DNA of 64,000 bases. It comes from Mycobacterium deserti. GTDB taxonomy: Bacteria; Actinomycetota; Actinomycetes; Mycobacteriales; Mycobacteriaceae. The position numbers and the translations under genes were made by a program. Under the pieces are notes generated by a model that was given only the letters and a program-made list of their open reading frames with translations, had not been told where the DNA came from and did not search any database. Below, piece by piece: positions 44,931 through 52,187 of the stretch (position 1 is the first letter of the stretch; each line of letters starts with the position of its first letter). The DNA lies in assembly GCF_025345615.1 (NCBI RefSeq), contig NZ_JAODWD010000006.1, positions 1 through 64,000 of the forward strand, written 5' to 3'.

Positions 44931-45582
44931 CCGCCTGCACGGCGTCGGTGACCTCGTCCTCGAGTCGACGCACCAGCGCCTCTTCGGGCGCGGCGCCGCA
45001 GTAACCCAGCCAGTTGGCCAGCATGCGGTGTCCGCCCTCGGTGAGGATCGATTCCGGGTGGAACTGCACGCCGTGGATCGGCAGGTCGGTGTGCCGCACG
45101 CCCATGATCACGCCACCCTGCGTGCGGGCGGTGACCTGGAGTTCAGTGGGCACAGTGTCCGGCAGGATGGTCAGCGAGTGGTACCGCGTCGCGGTGAACG
45201 GATCGGGAAGCCCTTGCAGGACACCGGAATTGGCGTGATAGACCGTGCTGGTCTTGCCATGGAGCAGCTCGGGGGCACGGTCCACGGTGCCGCCGAACGC
45301 CACCCCGATGGCCTGATGTCCGAGGCACACGCCGAGCAGCGGCGTCTCGGCCGCCGCGCACGCGGTGACCAGAGGAATCGACGCACCCGCGCGCTCGGGG
45401 GTCCCTGGCCCGGGGCTGAGCAGTACGCCGTCGAACTCCTCGGCCACGCGTGTGACGTCGGCGTCGGTGGCCAGTCGGTCGTCGTCATTGCGCCAGACCT
45501 GCGCGTGCACACCCAGCTGGCCCAGGTACTGAACCAGGTTGAACACGAAGCTGTCGTAGTTGTCGACGACCAGAACCTGCAT
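44908..45582 (-). CDS. trpG: Anthranilate / aminodeoxychorismate synthase glutamine amidotransferase
   Basis: 224 residues. Class I glutamine amidotransferase: oxyanion strand LLSPGPGTPERAG, nucleophile Cys in GVCLGHQAIG and His-Glu in GVQFHPESILTEGG. It delivers ammonia from glutamine to chorismate for tryptophan (TrpG) or folate (PabA) synthesis; one protein may serve both. It is in the Rv0013 position next to pknB. Confidence 0.93.
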   Translation of the reverse strand: MQVLVVDNYDSFVFNLVQYLGQLGVHAQVWRNDDDRLATDADVTRVAEEFDGVLLSPGPGTPERAGASIPLVTACAAAETPLLGVCLGHQAIGVAFGGTVDRAPELLHGKTSTVYHANSGVLQGLPDPFTATRYHSLTILPDTVPTELQVTARTQGGVIMGVRHTDLPIHGVQFHPESILTEGGHRMLANWLGYCGAAPEEALVRRLEDEVTDAVQAATTRSSA

Positions 45583-45604
45583 CAGGCCAGGTTACTAGGC
45601 GTCA

Positions 45605-46354
45605 TCAGTAGCCCAGCGGGCCCGCGGGCTTGGCGAACCGCATGCGCAGCGGTTCGGAGTGACCGACCAGTTCAAGCGCGCTGCTGGGTTCTTCGGAGTA
45701 ACCCAACCCGAACCGCTCGACGTACCGCTTGTAGAGCGAGACCAACGGCGACGCGGTGAGCGCGGATTGCATGGCCGCGACGTCGCCGATGGCGGCGATC
45801 ACGTACGGCGGGCTGTACGTGCGCCCGTTGAGCAGCAGCGTGTTGCCGACGCAGCGTGGCGCCGAGGTTCCGATGATCCGTTGGTCCTGCATCTGAATGC
45901 CTTCTGCGCCCGCACTCCACAGGGCATTGAGGACGGCCTCGATGTCCTGCTGGTGCACGACCAGGTCGTCCGGGGAGGCGTCGCGCGGGAAGCGGCCCTC
46001 TGCGTCGCGCTGAGCGTCGTTGAGCGTCACGACGAGGCCCGGCCCGCGGACTGGCTCCATGCCGGCGTTGAGGGCGAGCTGTGCCGACCGTTCGGTGATG
46101 GCGGTCAACGCGGCATCGGTGGTGGGGGAGCCGCCGTGATGGCTGTCCATGGTCGCGCTCAACGCGTCGCGCTGAGCGGTGAGCCGGTCCACCGACTGCT
46201 GGGTTTCGCGGACCAGGTCGACCAGGCGCGGCGCGTCGCTGCGGCGAATGTCGTCGCCGCCCGAGACGTCGTGTGTGGCGGCGAGGAGCAGCCCGGCCGA
46301 CAAGCACACCACCGGCACGCCGAAGCGCCACAAAGATTGCCGTTGCTGGTCCAT
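45605..46354 (-). CDS. DUF881 membrane protein (Rv0012-like)
   Basis: 249 residues from ATG 46354 (MDQQRQSLWRFGVPVVCLSA). One N-terminal transmembrane helix, a coiled-coil-like stretch (LVDLVRETQQSVDRLTAQRD), then the extracytoplasmic DUF881 domain (RGPGLVVTLNDAQRD, DDLVVHQQDIEAVLNALW, CVGNTLLLNGRTYSPPYVIA). Function unknown; the family lies beside division genes in many actinobacteria. Divergent from crgA. Confidence 0.92.
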   Translation of the reverse strand: MDQQRQSLWRFGVPVVCLSAGLLLAATHDVSGGDDIRRSDAPRLVDLVRETQQSVDRLTAQRDALSATMDSHHGGSPTTDAALTAITERSAQLALNAGMEPVRGPGLVVTLNDAQRDAEGRFPRDASPDDLVVHQQDIEAVLNALWSAGAEGIQMQDQRIIGTSAPRCVGNTLLLNGRTYSPPYVIAAIGDVAAMQSALTASPLVSLYKRYVERFGLGYSEEPSSALELVGHSEPLRMRFAKPAGPLGY

Positions 46355-46427
46355 CGGATGCTCTCCTGCCGCGCTGCCTGCGATAGGCTCGCAACTACAT
46401 CGTCGCACTGAATTGTCGAAGGTACCC

Positions 46428-46691
46428 ATGCCCAAGTCCAAGGTTCGCAAGAAGAACGACTTCACGATCAGCGCCGTGAGCCGCACCCCGGTCAAGGTCA
46501 AGGCCGGGCCGTCGAGCACCTGGTTCGTGGTGTTGTTCATCAGCCTGATGCTGATCGGCTTGGTCTGGCTGCTGGTGTTCCAGCTGGCGTCCTCGGCGAT
46601 TCCGTTTATGGCCGATCTCGGCCCGTGGAACTACGCGATCGCGTTTGCCTTCATGATCACCGGGCTGTTGCTCACGATGCGTTGGCGCTGA
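46428..46691 (+). CDS. crgA: Cell division protein CrgA
   Basis: 87 residues from ATG 46428 (MPKSKVRKKNDFTISAVSRT). Basic N-terminus and two transmembrane helices (about 32-53 and 66-84). CrgA recruits FtsI/PBPB, RodA and CwsA to the septum and pole. Homologue of Rv0011c, in its usual place. Confidence 0.97.
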   Translation: MPKSKVRKKNDFTISAVSRTPVKVKAGPSSTWFVVLFISLMLIGLVWLLVFQLASSAIPFMADLGPWNYAIAFAFMITGLLLTMRWR

Positions 46692-46781
46692 CCGGGTTTA
46701 CCCGCGCGATGAATTCAAGTTGTCCTCCGCGCGTTACCCGGCTGGCAACCTCGCGGTCATCGGATCACACGGATGTGATTC

Positions 46782-46811
46782 ATCCCCATTGGGGATAGCA
46801 CCTGTGGATAA
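46782..46811. promoter_or_regulatory. 15-bp palindrome and DnaA-box match
   Basis: ATCCCCATTGGGGAT (46782-46796) is a perfect odd palindrome, and TGTGGATAA (46803-46811) is the reverse complement of TTATCCACA, a consensus DnaA box. Both lie in the 155-bp gap before the PH-domain gene. A regulatory role is possible but unproven. Confidence 0.4.
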
Positions 46812-46846
46812 CCTCATTAGCAACGGTAAATGGGTGTTGAGCTTCA

Positions 46847-47263
46847 ATGCAGCAAACTGAGTGGAGTCCGCCTGCCGGCGGCATCATCGCGTGCGGCATA
46901 GCCGGACTTATCTTGGCTGTCGTCGATGTGACGCTGATCACAGACCCGCCGGGCCGTGTTCTGCTGGGCGTCGCCGCGGCGGGTTTGCTCGCCTTCGCGT
47001 TCCTGTCGTGGCGCGCACAGCCGAAACTGGCAATCACCGACGGGGGATTGTTGAGCCGCGGATGGTTCTCCACGACCGTGCTGCGACCCGACGACATCAG
47101 GCGGATCCGCATCACCGAGTTCCGACGGATCGCGCGCACAGTGCGGCTACTCGAGATCGACACCGCAGAGGATCACCTGCTGGTGTTCACCCGATGGGAC
47201 TTGGGCACCGATCCGTTGAACGTTCTGGACGCCCTCACCGCGGCCGGTTACGCCGGCTCCTGA
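46847..47263 (+). CDS. PH domain-containing membrane protein (Rv0010c-like)
   Basis: 138 residues from ATG 46847. Two hydrophobic N-terminal segments (IIACGIAGLILAVVDVTLI and GRVLLGVAAAGLLAFAFLSW) precede a small bacterial PH-like domain (LAITDGGLLSRGWFSTTVLR, DIRRIRITEFRR). Function unknown; position between crgA and ppiA is conserved. It ends 4 bp before the convergent ppiA stop. Confidence 0.9.
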   Translation: MQQTEWSPPAGGIIACGIAGLILAVVDVTLITDPPGRVLLGVAAAGLLAFAFLSWRAQPKLAITDGGLLSRGWFSTTVLRPDDIRRIRITEFRRIARTVRLLEIDTAEDHLLVFTRWDLGTDPLNVLDALTAAGYAGS

Positions 47264-47267
47264 GCCC

Positions 47268-47795
47268 TCAGGCGATGGTGATCGAGTCGATGACCACCGG
47301 ATCGGTAGGACGGTCCCGACGGTCGGTCTCGGTCGTGGCGATCGCATCGACCACTTTCTGAGATTCGGGGTCGACGACCTCACCGAAGATCGTGTGCTTG
47401 CGGTTCAGGTGCGGCGTCTTGCCCACCGTGATGAAGAACTGCGAGCCGTTGGTGCCCGGGCCCCGGTTGGCCATCGCGAGCAGATACGGCCGGTCGAACT
47501 GGAGCTCGGGATGGAACTCGTCGGCGAACTCGTATCCCGGGCCGCCGCTGCCGGTGCCGGCCGGGTCGCCGCCCTGGATCATGAAACCCTCGATGACGCG
47601 ATGGAAGATCACGCCGTCGTAGAACGGTCCGGACACGCCACCTGAGGCGTTCTCGCTGCTGTAGTCCTTGGTGCCCTGGGCCAGTCCGACGAAGTTGGCC
47701 ACGGTCTTGGGGGCGTGGTTTCCGAAGAGCGCAATCTTGATGTCACCGCGGTTGGTGTGCAGCGTTGCAGTCGCTGTCTGAATGGGGCTCGTCAC
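47268..47795 (-). CDS. ppiA: Peptidyl-prolyl cis-trans isomerase A (cyclophilin)
   Basis: 175 residues from GTG 47795. Cyclophilin fold with active-site residues in FHRVIEGFMIQGGDP, MANRGPGTNGSQFFIT and HTIFGEV. No signal peptide, so cytosolic as Rv0009. Catalyses proline isomerisation in protein folding. Confidence 0.96.
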   Translation of the reverse strand: MTSPIQTATATLHTNRGDIKIALFGNHAPKTVANFVGLAQGTKDYSSENASGGVSGPFYDGVIFHRVIEGFMIQGGDPAGTGSGGPGYEFADEFHPELQFDRPYLLAMANRGPGTNGSQFFITVGKTPHLNRKHTIFGEVVDPESQKVVDAIATTETDRRDRPTDPVVIDSITIA

Positions 47796-47902
47796 GGGAA
47801 GTCAGTGTGCCACGCCCGCTTCGGTGCTCAACACCGCACCGCTTCCTCGGCGATGATGGCAGGCTGGTATCGATTCCTTCCCCGGCTGCAGAAGAGGTGT
47901 GC

Positions 47903-48322
47903 ATGAGCACAAAGGCGGATCTCCGGTTGTCCCCGAGCCAGCGGCTGGCCCGCGGCCTGAAATACACCGCCGTGGGTCCGGTGGACGTGACCCGCGGCGC
48001 CTTGGGGCTCGGCATCGATGGCGCCCAGTCGTCGGCGTCATGGGTGAGCAACCGGTACCGCCGGGGCCGTGTCAGCGATCAGCTGGTCGCGGCGCAAGAG
48101 ACCATCGCGGCCGAACTGGCCGCTGCGCAGGAAGTCGTGGCGAGTCTTCCCGCGGCGCTGCAGAAGGCTCGCAGTAAGCGGCGGCGCCATCCGCTGGTCG
48201 TCATCGCCGCAGGCGTTGTGGTCCTGGCCGGCGGAGCGGCCGCGTTCTCGATCATCCGCCGCTCGATGCAACCGGAGCCGTCACCGCGCCCGCCTAGTGT
48301 CGAGGTGACGCCCAAACCGTAA
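47903..48322 (+). CDS. cwsA: Cell wall synthesis protein CwsA
   Basis: 139 residues from ATG 47903 (MSTKADLRLSPSQRLARGLK); the frame is open upstream and overlaps ppiA, but homology starts here. A helical N-terminal part precedes one C-terminal transmembrane helix (HPLVVIAAGVVVLAGGAAAF) and a Pro-rich tail. CwsA interacts with CrgA and Wag31 and affects polar wall synthesis. Homologue of Rv0008c. Confidence 0.9.
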   Translation: MSTKADLRLSPSQRLARGLKYTAVGPVDVTRGALGLGIDGAQSSASWVSNRYRRGRVSDQLVAAQETIAAELAAAQEVVASLPAALQKARSKRRRHPLVVIAAGVVVLAGGAAAFSIIRRSMQPEPSPRPPSVEVTPKP

Positions 48323-48361
48323 GGCGCAGAGGTGTTTTCGAACACCCGATAACAACAGGAG

Positions 48362-48434
48362 TGGAGCCTAGGAGAATCGAACTCCTGACATCTACCTTGC
48401 AAAGGTAGCGCTCTACCAACTGAGCTAAGGCCCC
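48362..48434 (-). tRNA. alaT: tRNA-Ala (TGC)
   Basis: 73 nt, acceptor GGGGCCT with AGGCTCC, D-arm AGCTCAGTTGGTAGAGC, anticodon loop CTTTGCAAG with TGC, T arm AGGAGTTCGATTCTCCT. No encoded CCA. Confidence 0.97.
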
Positions 48435-48439
48435 TTGGG

Positions 48440-48553
48440 TCAGGCCGGTATGTCGGCCGCCGCGTGCCACACCTCGACGCCGTGGCGCGACCGCCAGACC
48501 GCGACGGCGAGGACCGCGGCGATCCCAGCGGAGAGCAGAAGCAACTGCCTCAT
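48440..48553 (-). CDS. DLW-39-family-like small protein
   Basis: 37 codons from ATG 48553 to TGA 48440, between tRNA-Ile and tRNA-Ala on the same strand. The peptide has a hydrophobic N-terminus (MRQLLLLSAGIAAVLAVAVW), a basic RSRH turn and a C-terminal EVWHAAADIPA. Actinobacteria commonly have a ~39-residue DLW-39 protein downstream of gyrA near these tRNAs; here the DLW signature reads EVW. Function unknown. The conserved place and shape make a real gene likely. Confidence 0.65.
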   Translation of the reverse strand: MRQLLLLSAGIAAVLAVAVWRSRHGVEVWHAAADIPA

Positions 48554-48567
48554 GTGTGACCCTTCCG

Positions 48568-48641
48568 TGGGGCTAGGAGGACTCGAACCTCCGACCTCTT
48601 CGTTATCAGCGAAGCGCTCTAACCGCCTGAGCTATAGCCCC
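48568..48641 (-). tRNA. ileT: tRNA-Ile (GAT)
   Basis: 74 nt, acceptor GGGGCTA with TAGCCCC, D-arm AGCTCAGGCGGTTAGAGC, anticodon loop CTGATAA with GAT, T arm GGAGGTTCGAGTCCTCC. Located just after the gyrase/DUF3566 genes, as in other mycobacteria. Confidence 0.97.
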
Positions 48642-48709
48642 GTACTGCCTGCATGGCCGAGCGACGAGATTACCGCAATGGTAAGCCGCCACCCAAACCG
48701 CTGATGCGT

Positions 48710-49615
48710 TCAGTCCCGATCCGCGAGCGTGACTTCCACCCCGCCGACGATGTCGGTGGTCAGGTTGTAGATGAACACCCCGATCGTCGCCATCGCCGTG
48801 AGTAACACGATGTTGACCAGACCGATCAGCGCTGCGCCGCCGAAGATGGTGCCGCTGGACACCAACTCACCGCCGGTGCTGCCGCTGGCACTGGTCAGCA
48901 GGTCGCCGACGTTGCTGTTCAGCTTGCTCCACACACCCATTCCGCCGAGGACCAGGTACAGGAACGCCACGGCGATCATCCAGACGAAGAACAGCGCGAC
49001 CGACAGCACCAGGGACACCTTCAGCGTGCTCCACGGGTCGATCCGGCGGATCTGCATACTGGCCCGCACCGGGCCGTGCGGACGGGCGCCGACCTGCATG
49101 CGTCCGCCGGTTGGCGCCGTCGCGGGCCGGCTCGGCGGCTCCGGGGCCGGACGATCTGGGGTGGCCTTGCGCGGCCTGGGCGTCGGCCCGGACAGGTCGG
49201 GCAGCTCACTGGCATACGCCTCGGGCCGCTCGCTGCGCGCGGGCGCCTCCTGCTCGTGGGTGGGCGCTGAACTCCCGGACAGAAAACGGTTCAGCCGCGC
49301 ATCGACGGCGGGGGAGTGGCCCCCGCCACCGCCGGTCGGGCGCGGTGCCTCACCGCTGGCGCCGCGCGGCGCCTCGGTTCTGGCCGCCGCCTCACTTCTG
49401 GTGGGCGGTTCCGGCTCGCGCCTGGTCTGCCCTGCCGCCCGCGCTGCGGGACCGCGCTGCCAAGGCGGGACGTCGCCGGACTCACCGACAGGTCGGCGCG
49501 TGGCGGCGTTACCGAGTGAACCGCCGTCGTGGGCCGGCCCCAACCCGGGGACGGAGCCGTTGCCCCCTGGACTGTCACCAGCACGCGGATATCCCGGCTC
49601 GTTCGGTGAGCTCAC
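48710..49615 (-). CDS. DUF3566 membrane protein (Rv0007-like)
   Basis: 301 residues. The N-terminal two-thirds are Pro/Ala/Gly/Arg-rich and disordered. The C-terminal DUF3566 region has two transmembrane helices (VSLVLSVALFFVWMIAVAFL and LIGLVNIVLLTAMATIGVFI). A conserved actinobacterial neighbour of gyrA with unknown function. The start lies 29 bp after the gyrA stop, so it is probably co-transcribed. Confidence 0.92.
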   Translation of the reverse strand: MSSPNEPGYPRAGDSPGGNGSVPGLGPAHDGGSLGNAATRRPVGESGDVPPWQRGPAARAAGQTRREPEPPTRSEAAARTEAPRGASGEAPRPTGGGGGHSPAVDARLNRFLSGSSAPTHEQEAPARSERPEAYASELPDLSGPTPRPRKATPDRPAPEPPSRPATAPTGGRMQVGARPHGPVRASMQIRRIDPWSTLKVSLVLSVALFFVWMIAVAFLYLVLGGMGVWSKLNSNVGDLLTSASGSTGGELVSSGTIFGGAALIGLVNIVLLTAMATIGVFIYNLTTDIVGGVEVTLADRD

Positions 49616-49644
49616 CTACGGCTCCTCACTTCTCCCGAGGCTGA

Positions 49645-52152
49645 CTAGTCCCCGAGGTCCGTATTGACCTCGTCGGTGCTGTCGCCTTCCTCAGCGTTGC
49701 GCGCGATGGCAATCAGTGTCGTGCCCTCGCCCAGGTTCATCAACCGAACACCCTTGGTCTGCCGCCCGGCCTTTCGGACTTGGCGCGCCGCGGTCCGGAT
49801 GACGCCCCCACCCGAGGTGATGGCATACAACTCTGTGTCGTCATCAACGATCAACGCACCAACAAGACTGCCACGGCGCTTGTCGTACTGAATCGTCAGG
49901 ATCCCTTTGCCGCCGCGGCCCTGCGGGCTGTACTCCTCGATCGCGGTGCGTTTGGCGTAACCGCCGGACGTCGCGACCAGCAGATACGTGTCCGGACGCA
50001 CCACATTGAGCGACAACAATTCGTCGTCGGTGTTGAACCGCATGCCCTGCACACCGGAGGTTGCGCGTCCCATCGGACGCAGCGCCTCATCGGTTGCTGA
50101 GAACCGGATCGACTGGCCCTTGGCCGAGACCAGCAGCAGGTCGTCGTCGGACGAGCAGAGCACCGCGCCGACCAGTTCGTCGCCATCGCGCAGGTTGACC
50201 GCCACGATGCCGCCGGAGCGGTTCGAGTCGAAGTCGGTGAGCTTCGACTTCTTCACCAACCCGTTGCGGGTGGCCAGGACCAGATACGGCGCGTCCTCAT
50301 AGGTCCTGATCTGGATGACCTGGGCGATGCGCTCCTCGGGCTGGAACGCCAGCAGGTTGGCCACATGCTGGCCGCGCGCGGTGCGCGAGGCCTCCGGCAG
50401 GTCGTAGGCCTTCGCGCGGTACACCCGCCCCTGCGTGGTGAAGAACAGGATCCAGTCGTGCGTCGAGCACACGAAGAAGTGGTTGACGATGTCGTCCTGC
50501 TTGAGGCCGGCGCCCTGCACGCCCTTACCGCCGCGCTTTTGGCTGCGGTACAGGTCGGTCTTGGTGCGTTTGGCGTAGCCGGTCTCGGTGATGGTGACGA
50601 CGACGTCCTCGCGGGCGATCAGGTCCTCATCGGCGACGTCGCCGTCGGCCGGGATGATCCGGGTGCGACGGTCGTCGCCGTACTTGTCGGCGAGCTCTTT
50701 GAGCTCGTCACGCACGATGGCGCGCTGCCGCTCCGGCTTGGCCAGAATGTCCTCGAGGTCGGCGATCTCGGCCTCGATCTTGGCCAGGTCGTCGACGATC
50801 TTCTGCCGTTCCAGGGCCGCCAGGCGGCGCAACTGCATGTCGAGGATGGCCTGGGCCTGAATGTCGTCGATATCGAGCAGCTCGATCAACCCCTGCCGCG
50901 CCACGTCGACGGTTTCCGACGCCCGGATCAGCGCGATCACTTCGTCGAGCGCGTCGAGCGCCTTGACCAGACCGCGCAGGATGTGGGCGCGCTCGTTGGC
51001 CTTGCGCAACCGGTAGGTGGTGCGCCGGACGATCACGTCGAGCTGATGGTTGACGTAGTGGCGGATCAGCTGGTCGAGCCGCAGCGTGCGGGGTACGCCG
51101 TCGACGATGGACAGCATGTTCGCGCCGAAACTGGTCTGCAGCTGGGTGTGCTTGTAGAGGTTGTTGAGCACCACCTTGGCCACCGCATCGCGCTTGATCT
51201 CGACGACGATGCGCAGGCCCACCCGGTCGCTGCTCTGGTCCTCGATGTTGGCGATGCCGCCCAGCTTGCCGTCGCGGACCTGCTCGGCGATCGAGGTGAT
51301 GAAGTTGTCGTGGTTGACCTGATACGGCAGTTCGGTGATGACGATGCCGGTGCGGCCGCGGGAGTCTTCCTCGATCTCCACCACGCCGCGCATCCGGATC
51401 GACCCGCGGCCGGTGGTGTAAGTGTCGTTGATCCCTTGTGAGCCGACGATCAGACCGTGGGTGGGGAAGTCGGGGCCCTTGACGCGTTCGGTGACGGCGG
51501 CCAGTGTCGCCTCTTCGTCGGCGTCGAAATTCTCCAGGCACCAGTACACGGCTTCGGCGAGCTCGCGCAGGTTGTGCGGCGGCATGTTGGTGGCCATGCC
51601 GACGGCGATGCCGCCCGAACCGTTCGCCAGCAGGTTGGGGAACCGGCTCGGCAGAACCGTCGGTTCCTGGACGCGACCGTCGTAATTGGGAATGAAATCG
51701 ACTGTCTCCTCGTCGATTTCACGTAGCATCTCCATAGCCAGGGGCGTGAGACGCGCCTCGGTGTAGCGCATCGCCGCTGGCGGGTCGTTGCCGGGCGAGC
51801 CGAAGTTGCCCTGGCCGTCGACCAGGGGGTACCGCAGCGACCAGGGCTGGGCCATCCGGACCAGGGTGTCGTAGATCGACGAGTCGCCGTGCGGGTGGTA
51901 GTTGCCCATCGTCTCGGCAACGGAGCGCGCGGATTTCGCATGCCCGCGGTCGGGCCGGAAACCTGAGTCGAACATCGCGTAGAGCACGCGCCGATGCACC
52001 GGCTTGAGACCGTCACGCACCTCGGGCAAGGCGCGCCCGACGATGACGCTCATCGCGTAGTCGATGTAGCTTCGCTGCATCTCCTGCTGGATGTCGACCG
52101 GCTCGATGCGGTCCCCGGCTTCGTCGCCGGGCGGCAACGTGGTGTCAGTCAT
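49645..52152 (-). CDS. gyrA: DNA gyrase subunit A
   Basis: 835 residues. Breakage-reunion domain with active-site Tyr130 (AAMRYTEARL). The quinolone region reads HPHGDSSIYDTLVR, so residue 91 (equivalent to Ala90 of M. tuberculosis and Ser83 of E. coli) is serine. The C-terminal beta-pinwheel carries the GyrA box (QKRGGKGVQG) and the mycobacterial equivalent. With GyrB it introduces negative supercoils. 35 bp after gyrB; one operon. Confidence 0.98.
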   Translation of the reverse strand: MTDTTLPPGDEAGDRIEPVDIQQEMQRSYIDYAMSVIVGRALPEVRDGLKPVHRRVLYAMFDSGFRPDRGHAKSARSVAETMGNYHPHGDSSIYDTLVRMAQPWSLRYPLVDGQGNFGSPGNDPPAAMRYTEARLTPLAMEMLREIDEETVDFIPNYDGRVQEPTVLPSRFPNLLANGSGGIAVGMATNMPPHNLRELAEAVYWCLENFDADEEATLAAVTERVKGPDFPTHGLIVGSQGINDTYTTGRGSIRMRGVVEIEEDSRGRTGIVITELPYQVNHDNFITSIAEQVRDGKLGGIANIEDQSSDRVGLRIVVEIKRDAVAKVVLNNLYKHTQLQTSFGANMLSIVDGVPRTLRLDQLIRHYVNHQLDVIVRRTTYRLRKANERAHILRGLVKALDALDEVIALIRASETVDVARQGLIELLDIDDIQAQAILDMQLRRLAALERQKIVDDLAKIEAEIADLEDILAKPERQRAIVRDELKELADKYGDDRRTRIIPADGDVADEDLIAREDVVVTITETGYAKRTKTDLYRSQKRGGKGVQGAGLKQDDIVNHFFVCSTHDWILFFTTQGRVYRAKAYDLPEASRTARGQHVANLLAFQPEERIAQVIQIRTYEDAPYLVLATRNGLVKKSKLTDFDSNRSGGIVAVNLRDGDELVGAVLCSSDDDLLLVSAKGQSIRFSATDEALRPMGRATSGVQGMRFNTDDELLSLNVVRPDTYLLVATSGGYAKRTAIEEYSPQGRGGKGILTIQYDKRRGSLVGALIVDDDTELYAITSGGGVIRTAARQVRKAGRQTKGVRLMNLGEGTTLIAIARNAEEGDSTDEVNTDLGD

Positions 52153-52187
52153 TCGATGAGTCCTTGGTTGGGTCGGTGAGCTTCGCG

